Assembly (NCBI GenBank): GCA_964035575.1
Contig: OZ037887.1
Span: 1,116,001-1,180,000 of the forward strand
Origin: Rhynchopus sp. YZ270_cl-10
Taxonomy: Eukaryota > Euglenozoa > Diplonemea > Diplonemida > Diplonemidae
Direction: 5' to 3'
DNA length: 64,000 nucleotides
In this document: positions 22,256-34,001 of the stretch, one piece after another
Layout of the letters: the number at the start of each line of letters is the position of its first letter
Numbering within the stretch: the first letter of the stretch is position 1
The notes under the pieces: model-generated
What the model was told of the DNA's origin: nothing
Database searches by the model: none
Seen by the model: the letters and a program-made list of their open reading frames with translations, nothing else
Program-made: the position numbers and the translations under genes

Positions 22256-25200
22256 ATTATTATTCATGGTTGTACAAAGTACTCGACAAATAACGAGTAC
22301 TCGAAGATGAAAAAACTGTCTACTCGGCTCTCCGAGTACTCGCTCCACCCAATTTTTTTATTTTAAAAGGGGGGTCCGGCGAATATAGGTCCAGTCCCGT
22401 CCAGTCCGGTCAATATCGGTTTTTTTTCCAGGCTTGGAAAAGCCTGGAAAAAAAGAGCCTGCCGTAAAAGAGAGAGAGGTTACAGAAAAAGCATGAAAAA
22501 AATTTGCGAAAAAAAAAGGAAAAGTAGTTGTCCAAAAAATTTTTTTCAAAAAAAAAAAAAATTTTTTTTTTGACAAGGGCTTAGTTATTTTTTTTTTTGG
22601 TACGCGTCCGCGCGCGCTCAAATTTTTGGAAATCCAAAAATAAAAAATAAAAAATAAAAAAAAATATGCCGGTGTGGTGTGCATAGAAAAATATAAAAAA
22701 AAAAGTTGGAAAATTTCAACAATTTTTTTTCCCGAATATTTTTTTTTCGAATTTTTTTTTTTTTGGGCACAACATTGATTTTGCAGCCAAAACAAGTTAT
22801 TTTTTTTTGGTATTTTATTTTTTTTTGCGCGCGCGCGCTCAAAATTTGAGGGGGGTCCCGGACGCGTACCAAAAAAAAAAATAACTAAGCCCCAACTACT
22901 TTTTCAAGCCTGAAAAAAAATTTTTTTTGGGCTGACCTTGGGACCTTGTGTACCGAAAAATTCAAAAAACGGCAAAATTTTGATGTTTTGAGCATCTGTG
23001 GGTGAATCATATGCACTGCTACAGTGGCCTATTATTGGGTGTTTTCCTTAGCAAATTCCTTCACAAAACTCATTTTTGATTTTGGCAAAGGCAAATTTCA
23101 GGCCAAAAAAAAGTCACCCCTGGTAGTGGGTCCTTGGGTGTCCAAACATGCCAAAATCACAAAAAAATTGATGTTTTGGCCTTCTGTGGGCACCTAAAAC
23201 GCACTTCTCTGCCCAAAAAATGAATCATTCACATTTCAGAGGTCCTGCATGAAAATGCCCATTTGAGCCCAAATTTTCGGTTTTTTTTCAACATTTCTTC
23301 AACACAGGCCCCGCCAGGTGGTCCGGGCGTCCAAAAAAAAAAATTTTTTTTTTTTGCGAAAAATTTTTTTTTCGACAACTACTTTTCCAAGCCTGAAACC
23401 GATATTGACCGATATTGACCAACATTGGCTTTTACTCTACGACGGACTCTCTTCAGATACCGACTATTTTTACGTAGAAAAAAAAATTTTTTTTTCGACA
23501 ACTACTTTTTCAAGCCTGGAAAAAAATTTTTTTTTCGGGCCTGACCTTGGGACCTTCTGCACCGAAAAATTCAAAAAAAACCAAAATTTTGGGGGGGGGT
23601 CCAGCGAATAACCACTCCACCGTGTGGATTTTGTGTGTGATTGGTATCCTTGAACAGGGAATACCTAATGGAATTGCAACCTCTGTCGCGGTGTCGCGAC
23701 GACTGCTCTGCAAGTCGCCACCAGATCCACTTTTATGAAAATAAGTGTAGGGGAGGACCTCTGGTTTACGAAATCGTAGGCACTTCTGAGCAAATGAAGT
23801 CGGTTTTTGACACAAAATCGGGGTGGGTGGGCCATAATTTGCTCCAAATATGACCAGTCGAAAATTGGGATTTTTCTGAAATTTGCATTGTGCCCAGTAA
23901 AAATCCTCGTTTTTTTTGAAGAATTTTCCAAAAAATATGCTATACCCCCTATGACTGGACCCAACTCCCCTCACTATTTTTTGCCTAAAAAAGCCCCAAA
24001 AATCCTGCAGTTTTTTCAGGTTTTTCCAATTTTACGACATTTAGCGGACCCCCCAAAATTTACTCGTTCTGGGACTCGAGAACTCGACCGAGTGGAAAAA
24101 AGTGTAGGGTTTTCACTGCACAAAGGGGACTACTTTCTCTCATTTTTTTAGAGTCGAAGATTGAGTGCTCGTTTTGCGGTCGAGTATTCGACCACAAACG
24201 AGTGCTCGATATTCAAGGGGGGGGGGGGGGGGGTAGGGGGTCCGACTCCTAATAGACTTGTGTATAAAATTTCGTACAAAAAACTCATTATTAAACTTCT
24301 GGTCATTTCCAAGGCAACTGCGGGTGAAAAACACCCTCAGAGTGGGTCACAGGGGGCCTGTGGGCCGAAAAACGACCCAGAAGCCACCCCAGAATACAAA
24401 AAAATGGGAAAAAATAGTGAAAAAACGGCTTTTTGACGGTTTTGGCCATGTTGGGCAAAATAGCGGTTTTTCAAGAAAAAACCAAAAAAACGGCTATTTT
24501 TTGACATCACAAAACCTCCTTTGGCACAAATATACCCCAAAAGTGGCCTGTGAGTCCATTCCAACCTGTTTTGGACATATTTGACACTTTTGGAAGTGTT
24601 TTTTTTGGTGTTTTTACGTCAAAAAACATACCCTGGCAATACCCTGACCGCGCTCCGGCAGCATTCCAGCATGCTGTTTGACCCATATAGGGGTCAAGAA
24701 ATGGCCAAAAACCCCCGAAAAAGGACCCTGGGAGCCCAGATAGTTCCAAATTTCCACCACATCCCCACCCAAACACCGCAAAAACACGACAGAAAATCGT
24801 CTTAAAAAACACACTTTTTTCAAAAAGGTCGTCAGACAGGCTCCATAATGACCTTTTTGAAAAAAGTGTGTTTTTTAAGACGATTTTCTGTCGTGTTTTT
24901 GCGGTGTTTGGGTGGGGATGTGGTGGAAATTTGGAACTATCTGGGCTCCCAGGGTCCTTTTTCGGGGGTTTTTGGCCATTTCTTGACCCCTATATGGGTC
25001 AAACAGCATGCTGGAATGCTGCCGGAGCGCGGTCAGGGTATTGCCAGGGTATGTTTTTTGACGTAAAAACACCAAAAAAAACACTTCCAAAAGTGTCAAA
25101 TATGTCCAAAACAGGTTGGAATGGACTCACAGGCCACTTTTGGGGTATATTTGTGCCAAAGGAGGTTTTGTGATGTCAAAAAATAACCGTTTTTTTGGTT

Positions 25201-25530
25201 TTTTCTTGAAAAATTGCTATTTTGCCCAACATGGCCAAAACCGTCAAAAAGCCGTTTTTTCACTATTTTTTCCCATTTTTTTGTATTCTGGGGTGGCTTC
25301 TGGGTCGTTTTTCGGCCCACAGGCCCCCTGTGACCCACTCTGAGGGTGTTTTTCACCCGCAGTTGCCTTGGAAATGACCAGAAGTTTAATAATGAGTTTT
25401 TTGTACGGTAATTTTACTCACAGTCGGACCCCCTGGGGGGGGGGGGGGGGGGGAAAGGGGGGTGTTCGAGTTTTAAAAAAAAATACAGCAATCAGTACTC
25501 GAGTACTTTGTACAACCATGATTATTAGTG
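22256..25530. mobile_element. 3.3-kb foldback DNA element
   Basis: Inverted ends contain CATGGTTGTACAAAGTACTC (left, from about 22265) and its reverse complement (right, to about 25521). The interior has no intact gene. It contains two copies of a block with CCTTGGGACCTT and ACCGAAAAATTC (about 22903-22970 and 23510-23575), repeated GGGGGTCC boxes next to G-runs, and a giant hairpin at 24273-25407. The structure suits a foldback or large MITE-type element moved by a transposase encoded elsewhere. I could not place it in a superfamily. Confidence 0.7.
24273..25407. repeat. Giant palindrome with 558-bp arms
   Basis: Arms 24273-24830 and 24850-25407 are reverse complements in perfect register from end to end, with a 19-base spacer (24831-24849) and only a few mismatches (for example around 24461-24467 against 25213-25219). 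Paired open frames on both strands are mirror images of one another and not genes. Near-identity of the arms suggests recent formation or arm-to-arm conversion. Confidence 0.95.
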
Positions 25531-27800
25531 TTTTTTTTTGTGTTTCTTTTTTCAATATCATGTACCACTCTCCCCTGTGAGGCTCATTACCTCGTGTTTA
25601 CCCCCTCGTTTTTCCCCTCATTTTGACCCCAAAAGCGCGCGAGCCAACAGCCCTCTGCATTTTTTAGGTGCGTGCGCACGAGAGGCATCTTCATCCTTTG
25701 ACATTTCTTTTTACAACCAGCCCCAGGTTTGTGTACAAAGTTAGGTTTCTCCCTCTCTTTTTGGACAATAGGTGACACATTTTATACTTTTCTTGCTGTT
25801 TAGGTGCCTCTCTGACCAGATGATCGTCTGGTAGTGCCCGTCAGTACGGCTTCTTTTGAGTTGTACCTGAAAAAGGATTCCGATTATTCGGCGCTTGCCC
25901 GTGCATTTCGAGAGAACCTGGCGCAATGAACGAAATCACTACTGGATTCTTTTTGTAAATAAGGTCATAGTTTCCTTCCTATGCTATCAATTTATTGATT
26001 CATATGTTGAAATACTGTAAATAAGCGTCGTTTATCCGCTGGTTTAGGGGGGGTTTTTTTGCCGAGTATTTTTGGTAACCAAGCAACCCGATTCGGACAT
26101 AGAGTGTCTGCTACTGGACTTCGGCATGGCAACTGAAGTCGCCACGCGGAGTTTTTGGTTGAGTAGTTGGCAGTGTTTTGCATTATTATTTTTTTTAAAA
26201 AGGTGGCAGAATTTGAGTCTATCCATAACTTTCTGAGGGTGTGCACGTCAAGGCACATTCATGTTTTTTTAAAGGTGACTAAGTACGAGAGGCTTAGGTT
26301 CATCTTATATTCTTTTCTTTTTTTGTTTGAGCATTTCTAGTTTTTTTTTTTTTGTGTTATCAAGCATTGACGAATAGAAATGGAAAACGACGGATGGTGC
26401 GTGCCCGCTTTAGCGTATTGTTTTTCCACTAACATCACTCACATTCATCAGTGAAAAACACAAACCTTTTGCGGTGCGATAAACGAAAAAGTGTTTTCTT
26501 TATTTCATTTAACTGTCATATCCTGAAGTCGTTTTCTATTTTGTTCTTGAAGTGACAGAAGGACATTCGGCTTGCCGAGGTAGGCACGGTTACTCCTTGT
26601 GATCTGGAAAGGGAAGGCTGGACTGTTTCCCCCCCTCCCGAATCCAATAAGGGCGGGGGTACTCCACTCACAGCGTAAGTAACCACTGCAACCTATTTGG
26701 CAGGGCATTTCTCCCATACGTGTAAAGCTCGTTGGTACGTCATAAGCGAGTATGACAGCTTCGCATTTTTTGGAAGATAACAGTGATCGCTATCTTTCCA
26801 CTTTTCTTTGTTTTAATTTCTGGGCGGCTTGGGCACCTTCTGACTTAACTTTTCTTTTGGTTGCGTTGCGTTGCGTTTTCCCTTTACCTGCGAAGGAGCT
26901 TCTTGGGCTGCCGTGTGAAAAACAAATTCATTTTTTTCCTGATATTTTCGTGAATTGGACGTTGCATCGGATGTGGAAATCGTGCGTTTTTTGTGCGTTT
27001 TTCTTTGCAACATCCACAGCGATGTGTCGTTTACATATGTGCTGCATTGTGCAGCTACATCCCTGGGCAGTGAGGATTGACAGCTTTAGTGTTCTTTTGG
27101 TATGTCGAGTAAATATTCCATTTATGTTATCACAAACAATCCACATGAAGTAAAAAAAAGTTTGGGTACATTTAGACCCTATTATGCCTTCTATTCAGTA
27201 GAATAGTTAGTATATGACACAATTTATGTTCTTCTCTTATGCAATGCTGCGTGTATTAACGACCCAGTGAGTACCACAGGTCAGATTCGTGCATCAACTA
27301 AAACTGTTAAGACAAGGAACACTATTTTTTCTGAAGTATCCGTAACGTAATCACACGAACGTCTCAGCCACGAACGTTCGTCCCGACTAATCCTACAAAT
27401 CGGGAAAATGCTTCTATTTCGTTTTCATCAACAACAAATAAAACCTCTCAGTTGTCCTCGTAAGTGACTCAAGTTACCCACCAAAAGTTCTCATGCCCAG
27501 GAGGAAGGACTCCAAGCAGGTCTACGCAAACGGCGTGTAGTGCGCCCATCCTTTTTTCATAGGCGCTAGGTCTGCCTTCCGTTTAGTCGAAAGAGTTCCT
27601 GTGTTGCCTGCTTCTCCTCTTATCCACCGTGCTTCCGTGTGCCCGCGATGCCCGGTTGCTTCAGCAATAACTACTCTTTTTTTCCAGACACACCCTCGTA
27701 CGTTGAGATGTTCTTGCTCCGTCATCTGGTTATGTACCACACAGCACCTACAAAGGACCACAATCACCACGAACAGGAATTTCATTCTACCCACAACACA
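25531..27800. other. Intergenic region with dispersed stem-loops
   Basis: Stem-loop family copies lie at 25662-25696 and 26271-26307. The second folds as CTAAGT/GCTTAG around the loop ACGAGAG. A 70-bp dispersed repeat lies at 27158-27230. The open frame at 26752-27153 has no recognisable domain and is not called. From about 27766 to the next ATG the sequence matches the leaders of the paralogous genes. Confidence 0.5.
27158..27230. repeat. Dispersed 70-bp repeat, copy 1
   Basis: The segment from AAGTTTGGGTACATTTAG through TTCTATTCAGTAGAATAG to TATATGACACAATTT recurs on the same strand at 31693-31767 with few differences. It contains a small palindrome (CTATTCAGTAGAATAG). No coding capacity. 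Confidence 0.9.
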
Positions 27801-30800
27801 ATGCCGTCCTTTGTTGCGCTTGCTATGGCGCTTAGTGCTGTGTCCCTGCTCCCTGCTACAGTGGAGGATCGCAACGTGGAGATGTGCATGAAGACTGCGA
27901 TGCAGACAGCAGACCTGGACCCAACGACATCAGACTGGAACTGTGGAGGGTCTGTGTTGAGTCCGACTTGCCTCGACAAGACGTACATCGCAGCACGTGA
28001 AGGTCTTGTGTGTGTGCAGGAGTACTCGACAGCGAAGCAGCTGAAGCTGTTTTCGATGGAGGCGCTGTCGACACCGACACAGTCGAAGGCGACGTACGAG
28101 TGTCTGTACGAGAAGATGAAGACGTGTGAGTCTTCTGACGAGGATGTGTTCTGCAAGGACACACACTCGTGTCTGGAGCAGGTGCGGTGTGTGATGACGC
28201 AGTTCAACTTCTGCATGAAGGATGATGTGTGGCCTGTGGACAAGCTGAGGTCGAAAGCAGAGATGGCAGCGTTTGATGTGAAGCCCTTCACCGACTGTGT
28301 CCGCAACACTGTGGACGATAGATGTGATGGGAAGTATGGTTCTCCGTGTGGTATTGGTGTGAGCTTCGACTGTGGTGTGAGCAAGGATCTGTTCCCGTAC
28401 TTCACAAACGACGCAGTGCCGTTCTTCTCACACAGTGCGTCTCCCGAATGTGTGAAGCAGTCGCACGCAGCTTGTCTTGATGGTGCAGACTTCTGCAGCA
28501 AAGATTCTTCTGTGGACTTGTGTCTGTCTCAGCTGAAGTGCACGATGGAAGGCATCAACCAGTGTGCGGATTACAAGTTCATCTCACCTGAGCTGATCCC
28601 GACTGGCGTGTTGACTGATGTGGACTGCCTCAGCAGTTTTGATCAGTTGTGTGAAACTGTGACTCCGAGATCGTACACCTACACGAATTATAATGGGTTT
28701 TCTTATACCCGTTATTACACGGATCGTACGTTCGATGGTATCTGTGCCATGTCGAAGGCACTGTACTGCACAACAGCGAAGCCTGCAATGGAGAAGCTGA
28801 AGACGGACCTGAAGGAGTGTGTGTCGGAGGTGAAGGATACATGTGGGTTTGGTGAGCCGTCTGAGGACTGGGCGTGTGCGAACATGCAGGGAAACGCCGC
28901 AATGACGACAGGGTGCTACAAGATGTCGAGCTGTGCGCTGCGCAGTGCGACTCAGTGCATCAACGACGCAATCCTTCTGTTCTTCCCTGACAAGCCAACG
29001 ACACCTGTTGCTCTGCCCACATCAAGCCCGGCAACTGCCGCACCTGTGACACTTGCACCACCTTCCGTCCCTGCTACAGCGGAGGACCGCAACGTGGAGA
29101 TGTGCATGCAAACTGCGATGCAGACAGCAGGTCTGGACCCAACGACACCAGACTGGAACTGTGGAGGGTCTGTGATGACCCCGACTTGCCTCGACAAGAC
29201 GTACATCGCAGCACGTGAAGGTCTTGTGTGTGTGCAGGAGTACTCGACAGCGAAGCAGGTGAAGCTGTTTTCGATGGAGGCGCTGTCGACACCGACACAG
29301 TCGAAGGCGACGTACGAGTGTCTGTACGAGAAGATGAAGACATGCGAGTCTTCTGACGAGGATGTGTTCTGCAAGGACACACACTCGTGTCTGGAGCAGG
29401 TGCGGTGTGTGATGACGCAGTTCAACTTCTGCATGAAGGATGATGTGTGGCCTGTGGACAAGCTGAGGTCGAAAGCAGAGATGGCAGCGTTTGATGTGAA
29501 GCCCTTCACCGACTGTGTCCGCAACACCGTGGCCGATAGATGTGATGGGAAGTATGGTTCTGCATGTGGTATTGCTGTGAGCTTCGACTGTGGTGTGAGC
29601 CAGGATCTGTTCCCGTACTTCACAAGCGACGCAGTGCCGTTCTTCTCACACAGTGCGTCTCCCGAATGTGTGAAGCAGTCGCACGCAGCTTGTCTTGATG
29701 GTGCAGAGTTTTGCAGCAAAGATTCTTCTGTGGACTTGTGTCTGTCTCAGCTGAAGTGCACGATGGAAGGCATCAACCAGTGTGCGAATTACAAGTTCAT
29801 CTCACCTGAGCTGATCCCGACTGGCATGTTGACTGATGTGGACTGCCTCAGCAACTTTAGGCAGTTGTGTGAAACTGTGACCACGGTAGAATACAACTAC
29901 ACGAGTTATTATGGGTATAATTATACCAATTATTACACGGATCGTACGTTCGATGGTATCTGTGCCATGTCGAAGGCACTGTACTGCACAACAGCGAAGC
30001 CTGCAATGGAGAAGCTGAAGACGGACCTGAAGGAGTGTGTGTCGGAGGTGAAGGATACATGTGGGTTTGGTGAGCCGTCTGAGGACTGGGCGTGTGCGAA
30101 GATGCATGACAACTCCGCAATGACGACAGAGTGCTACAAGATGTCGAGCTGTGCGCTGCGCAGTGCGACTCAGTGCATCAACGACGCAATCCTTCTGTTC
30201 TTCCCTGATGAACGGAGTAGGCTGGCTGTGGTGCCTAAAACGGACGCACCGCCCACTGCCCTACCGACCACAAAAGCACCACTGAAGGAGGGTCACACCT
30301 ACGCACCTGACACAGATGCGCCACCTACCACAGTTCCACTCACCAAAGTGCCACTGAAGGAGGGTCACTCCTACGCACCCGACACAGACGCACCACCCAC
30401 TGACGCTCCGGCCACAAAAGCACCACTGAAGGATGGTGATACCTACGCACCTGACACCGATGTGCCACCAACCGCCCTACCTACTGATGCCCCTGGCACC
30501 AGAGTACCGCTTCAGCCAGGCGAGACCTATTCACCTGACACGCCTGTACCATCTTCGCCGAGCGCACCACAAAAACATGAGTCTGACTCCTCGTCTGGAA
30601 CTCCGATTGGTGTGTGGATTGCAGTGGCTGTTGGTGGTGTGATTGTGGTGTTGTTGGTGGTGGTCATTGTGATGTTTTGCAAGTCTCGTGTGCCGGCACC
30701 GAACATGGAAGGTATTGCGGGTGAGAAGGCGGCAGAAGACCTCCCTATGGCCGAGTATGACCCTCCAGCCTATCCAGAGAACAACGTGTATCCAGAAGAG

Positions 30801-30824
30801 GTGCAAGCAACTTTGCTGATGTGA
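27801..30824 (+). CDS. Cys-rich tandem-repeat surface protein, paralogue 2
   Basis: Protein of 1,007 aa, same architecture as paralogue 1: signal peptide (1-20), two 30-cysteine repeats starting at residues 22 and 428 (again exactly 1,218 bp apart), an identical Thr/Pro linker, a longer stalk with APLKEGHTYAPDTDAPPT-type units, one helix (about 935-958) and a 49-residue tail with Tyr and Pro motifs. The variable loops are unusually Tyr-rich: YTNYNGFSYTRYYTDR near 289-311 and YTSYYGYNYTNYYTDR near 695-717, the latter with two N-glycosylation sequons. Both loops are followed by TFDGICAMSKALYC in place of the SFNVTCAAWNALYC type of paralogue 1. The frame is open upstream to 27639, but the signal peptide and shared leader favour 27801. 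Confidence 0.85.
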   Translation: MPSFVALAMALSAVSLLPATVEDRNVEMCMKTAMQTADLDPTTSDWNCGGSVLSPTCLDKTYIAAREGLVCVQEYSTAKQLKLFSMEALSTPTQSKATYECLYEKMKTCESSDEDVFCKDTHSCLEQVRCVMTQFNFCMKDDVWPVDKLRSKAEMAAFDVKPFTDCVRNTVDDRCDGKYGSPCGIGVSFDCGVSKDLFPYFTNDAVPFFSHSASPECVKQSHAACLDGADFCSKDSSVDLCLSQLKCTMEGINQCADYKFISPELIPTGVLTDVDCLSSFDQLCETVTPRSYTYTNYNGFSYTRYYTDRTFDGICAMSKALYCTTAKPAMEKLKTDLKECVSEVKDTCGFGEPSEDWACANMQGNAAMTTGCYKMSSCALRSATQCINDAILLFFPDKPTTPVALPTSSPATAAPVTLAPPSVPATAEDRNVEMCMQTAMQTAGLDPTTPDWNCGGSVMTPTCLDKTYIAAREGLVCVQEYSTAKQVKLFSMEALSTPTQSKATYECLYEKMKTCESSDEDVFCKDTHSCLEQVRCVMTQFNFCMKDDVWPVDKLRSKAEMAAFDVKPFTDCVRNTVADRCDGKYGSACGIAVSFDCGVSQDLFPYFTSDAVPFFSHSASPECVKQSHAACLDGAEFCSKDSSVDLCLSQLKCTMEGINQCANYKFISPELIPTGMLTDVDCLSNFRQLCETVTTVEYNYTSYYGYNYTNYYTDRTFDGICAMSKALYCTTAKPAMEKLKTDLKECVSEVKDTCGFGEPSEDWACAKMHDNSAMTTECYKMSSCALRSATQCINDAILLFFPDERSRLAVVPKTDAPPTALPTTKAPLKEGHTYAPDTDAPPTTVPLTKVPLKEGHSYAPDTDAPPTDAPATKAPLKDGDTYAPDTDVPPTALPTDAPGTRVPLQPGETYSPDTPVPSSPSAPQKHESDSSSGTPIGVWIAVAVGGVIVVLLVVVIVMFCKSRVPAPNMEGIAGEKAAEDLPMAEYDPPAYPENNVYPEEVQATLLM

Positions 30825-31187
30825 GCATACTCCAGCAGCCCCATTAAGCGGGCATTCGAGGGTCTTAACACTGTCGTGGCAGTTGAACGAAGTATTGCCT
30901 AAGCGGATAGCACCTCCCCTCCCCATTGTAACCCCCAACCCTCCTGACTGCCTCTTTTTTGGCTGTTTTTTTACGTCTAGCCCCCACCCCCCAAGACCAA
31001 GTACAGATCGGGAGTAATGTTTGTGGCTGGGAATGGCGTCCACGCTTTTTTTCCTACCACGTAGTGGATTAAGAAACTAGACAAAAAAAAGAGAACTCCT
31101 ACGTCCAGATCTTGTACAGTATTTTTCCTCTTGTATCATTTTTCCTTGTCAAACAGATTTTTTACCCCTATTTGGCTGCGTTCAATG

Positions 31188-31306
31188 AAAAATACTGTTA
31201 CCGTATTCGCACAAATGTTCGACCGTAAAAATGTTCGACCTTTTCAGGATTTTTCTGGAAGTTCTACCTTTTTTGCGGTCGAACATTTTACGATTACAGT
31301 ATTTTT
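31188..31306. mobile_element. 119-bp MITE-like hairpin
   Basis: Inverted ends AAAAATACTGT and ACAGTATTTTT enclose inner inverted blocks around GTTCGACCGTAAAA and GCGGTCGAACATTTTACG. It is entirely non-coding. A shorter palindrome with a similar AATACTG start lies at 31801-31865. Confidence 0.75.
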
Positions 31307-31692
31307 AAGATCAGTTGGATGATATTGTCTAGTTTCCCCCCCCTCCAACTTTTTTGAAGTGTTCCACTGTGCGTTCGGATGCGATACCGTGCGGACACAC
31401 AGTGCAGGAAACAGGGCGAAAAAAAAAAACGGAGGAAGAGGATTACTTTGCGTGAAAATGCCTTGTTCAGCTACCAAATGTGTTTCCTGTCTTAGTCGTT
31501 CTCCCATCTGACGAACGTGTTATGAGATATTTTTGTCATCTTCCTCTCCTTTGGCAGGTGTGTTTGTCAGTGCCTTTGCGTCCGCCGAGTGTACGGTTCG
31601 GCGCTTTTGCACTGCCAAACTTTTCTTTGTTTGTCTTCTTCCAGAACGTTTCTTATCTCGCGTATTGAGTCACTTTTTTTTTTTTCGTTTTA

Positions 31693-31767
31693 AAAGTTTG
31701 GGTACATTTAGTGCACCCTATTATACCTTCTATTCAGTAGAATAGTTAGTATATGACACAATTTTTT
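31693..31767. repeat. Dispersed 70-bp repeat, copy 2
   Basis: Same-strand relative of 27158-27230, with a 3-base difference near GTGCACCCTATTATACC. Confidence 0.9.
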
Positions 31768-31800
31768 GTTTTTTTTTTTTTACCTTTGCTCTCAAGAGGG

Positions 31801-31865
31801 AATACTGCAACTGTACAGTATAATGACCGTAAATGTCGGTCCATGCATTGTACAGTTACGGTATT
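31801..31865. repeat. 65-bp palindrome
   Basis: AATACTGCAACTGTACA at the left pairs with TGTACAGTTACGGTATT at the right, with two mismatches, and an inner GACCG/CGGTC pair. It could be a tiny non-autonomous element or a structured transcript. Confidence 0.8.
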
Positions 31866-33993
31866 GCATCTGACGAGTGAAGGGGTGCTCTTTTGTGCAA
31901 CAAGCCCCGCACTGTGGTGCATTTGAGGGGTACATCTAGGTGTCCTGCACTAATGATAGAAACCAATGGCCGAAGATACACGAAAAATGGAGATAGAGGG
32001 TGGCAAACAACTTGGAGGGGGGGTTTTTTTTTTGTCAGAGTATCAAAAATAAAGAGAAAAAAAGAAACTGATCCTTGTGTCTACAATGCGACATAGTTTT
32101 CGAAAAGGAAAAATGAACAAGAATTCCCCGCCCAGATGCTGAGTAAAAAAATGGCACCGACAGCCCACACAGCAACAACACATACCGCCAGGGCGAGCGA
32201 CAGGTTAAAAAAAAAAAAAAAGAAATAAATAGTAGAGTTCGTCGTCTACACTACATACAACCAAGTTTTCAAAGAAGAAAAAAAAAAGGAGGGGGTGGGG
32301 TATAGTATATAGCATAGCGGTATCCACGTAACGAGAGATAGGGAGAGAGTGTCCAGATACTGTTCATTTTTTCAAAAAAAAAAAAGAAAAAGAGAAAAAA
32401 AAAAAGAGAGAAATAGAAAAAGGCTATGAACGCGATAGACCAAGCAGGCGGTACGCATCACGAGACATTTGCGATGAAGCCTCTACAAACGATTTTATCC
32501 CCTTTCACCCCGTGCGTATCCTCCAATGTTATTATTTTCTAAGTGTCGCCCCCTTTGGGGGGACATGTTAAAATACTTTGCTTTCAAAAGTATTGATCCA
32601 GAAAAAGGCCCAATTTTTTTACTTTCTGGTCCAATATATTTCTGCCAACGGTTTTGAAGGTACGGTATTCAATTATGCTGTGTTTTTGACCCCTTATCCT
32701 CTGATCCTCTGATGCAAATCGTCCTCTTTTAGTTGTCCCAAGAGTCGTATTTATTTTTTTTGTCAACGCAAACGAATCTAATTGGGACTACACTGTCGTG
32801 AGAGGTCTTTGTATTTCAATTCAATTTTTTTACCCCAAATTTTTTTTTCAACAAAACAGAGTTCTATTTTCATCATTTGCTGAGGGGAACATTTCTTTGT
32901 TGTTATCCCTCCTAAGTTATTGAAGTGCAAAATGTTGAAAGATCAATTGCTGTTTTGTTTTGCGCTGTTTAGTAACTGTTACACAGAACCGAAGTTCTGT
33001 ACAGATATTTCTGGATGTATGGATTGGTAGCAATATTGCACGGAATACTATACGTATTTACGGCCGCTATCAAGACCGGGATTTTTTAGGCTATTTTATA
33101 CCTTCCGGTGCACACAGGACTAGCCTGTAACGAGGGAAAAAGAAGAAACAAAACCTTTTTTTTTTGATTTTTATGTGTGTTTGAAACAGTTTCCCCTAGC
33201 AAAAAATAAAAGGCTATTAAAGTGCCAAAATGTTCACACAGAACATCGGTTTTTCACGACGTTCACCCATCATGTCAAGGGGAATTAATGATTAGGTCTA
33301 CCCTTTATTGCTTCTTTTCTTCGTTCTTTGATTCTTAAGCCAGAAATAGGGTTACTGCTGGAAACCAATCTACTTACAGATTCAATTTACGCGGAAATAA
33401 TTTGTTTCTTTTTTTTTCTTTTTTTCTCTAAAACCAGGGTCCTAGCTTGGTTTTGAAAAAAAATGCCAAATCTGGGTCAGAATTTTTTTTTTGGGTCAGC
33501 AGAGGTTTTGGGCCTTGGGGGGCTTGTCTTGGCTTTTTTGGGTTTTCCGAGCTCTACCCTCACTGTGGGGGGGTCATTTCAGAAAAATGGACAAGTTCTT
33601 GACTGATACAAATTTTGGTCACAACGACTAGTGAGTTGCTCACAACGTTAAATGGAACGCTACTATAACCATAAAAATCACTCCCCGTTCATAGATCACC
33701 CAACACAAAATATATAAAATGGCGCCGCAGGCGAAAAAAATTAGGGTACGGTGTAAAAATGTAGCTTTTTACACCACAGAGTCACTCTACGAACCCTTTT
33801 TTGCGGAGCAAAAAAAGGAAAAATGGCGCCGCAGGCAAAAAAAATTGGGTCCAGCCCTGGACGGTGCCGGATTTTTTTGTCGATATTTTTTTCTTACCCC
33901 AGAAAAGGTGGTGGGCCCCCCAAAGAGGGAAAAAAATCAGAATTTCCCAATTTCCAAATTAATTAATTCCCTTTTTTTTTTTTTTTTTGTATA

Positions 33994-34001
33994 CAACAGA
34001 C
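33994..34001. repeat. Target-site duplication, left (CAACAGAC)
   Basis: The same 8 bases follow the right end of the hAT element at 37373-37380. An 8-bp duplication is diagnostic of hAT insertion. Confidence 0.95.

Larger units (their letters stand above)
30825..33993. other. Intergenic region with small palindromic elements, no gene
   Basis: Apart from the short elements listed separately, the region holds poly-A and poly-T tracts, a copy of the CACGAG/TTGTATTTCAA repeat (32791-32830), a small perfect hairpin (ACAGAAC-CGAA-GTTCTGT near 32981-32998) and a duplicated ATGGCGCCGCAGGC block (33719 and 33823). No protein-coding signal was found. Confidence 0.5.

Noticed and set aside
24258-25356. 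Mirror-image frames of 70-108 aa in the giant palindrome
   Set aside because: They are the two arms read on opposite strands. Low-complexity Lys/Phe content and no homology; not genes.
26752-27153. 133-aa + strand frame with hydrophobic stretches
   Set aside because: It has a plausible length but no signal peptide, domain or conserved motif, and lies in repeat-bearing intergenic DNA. It could be reconsidered if transcribed.
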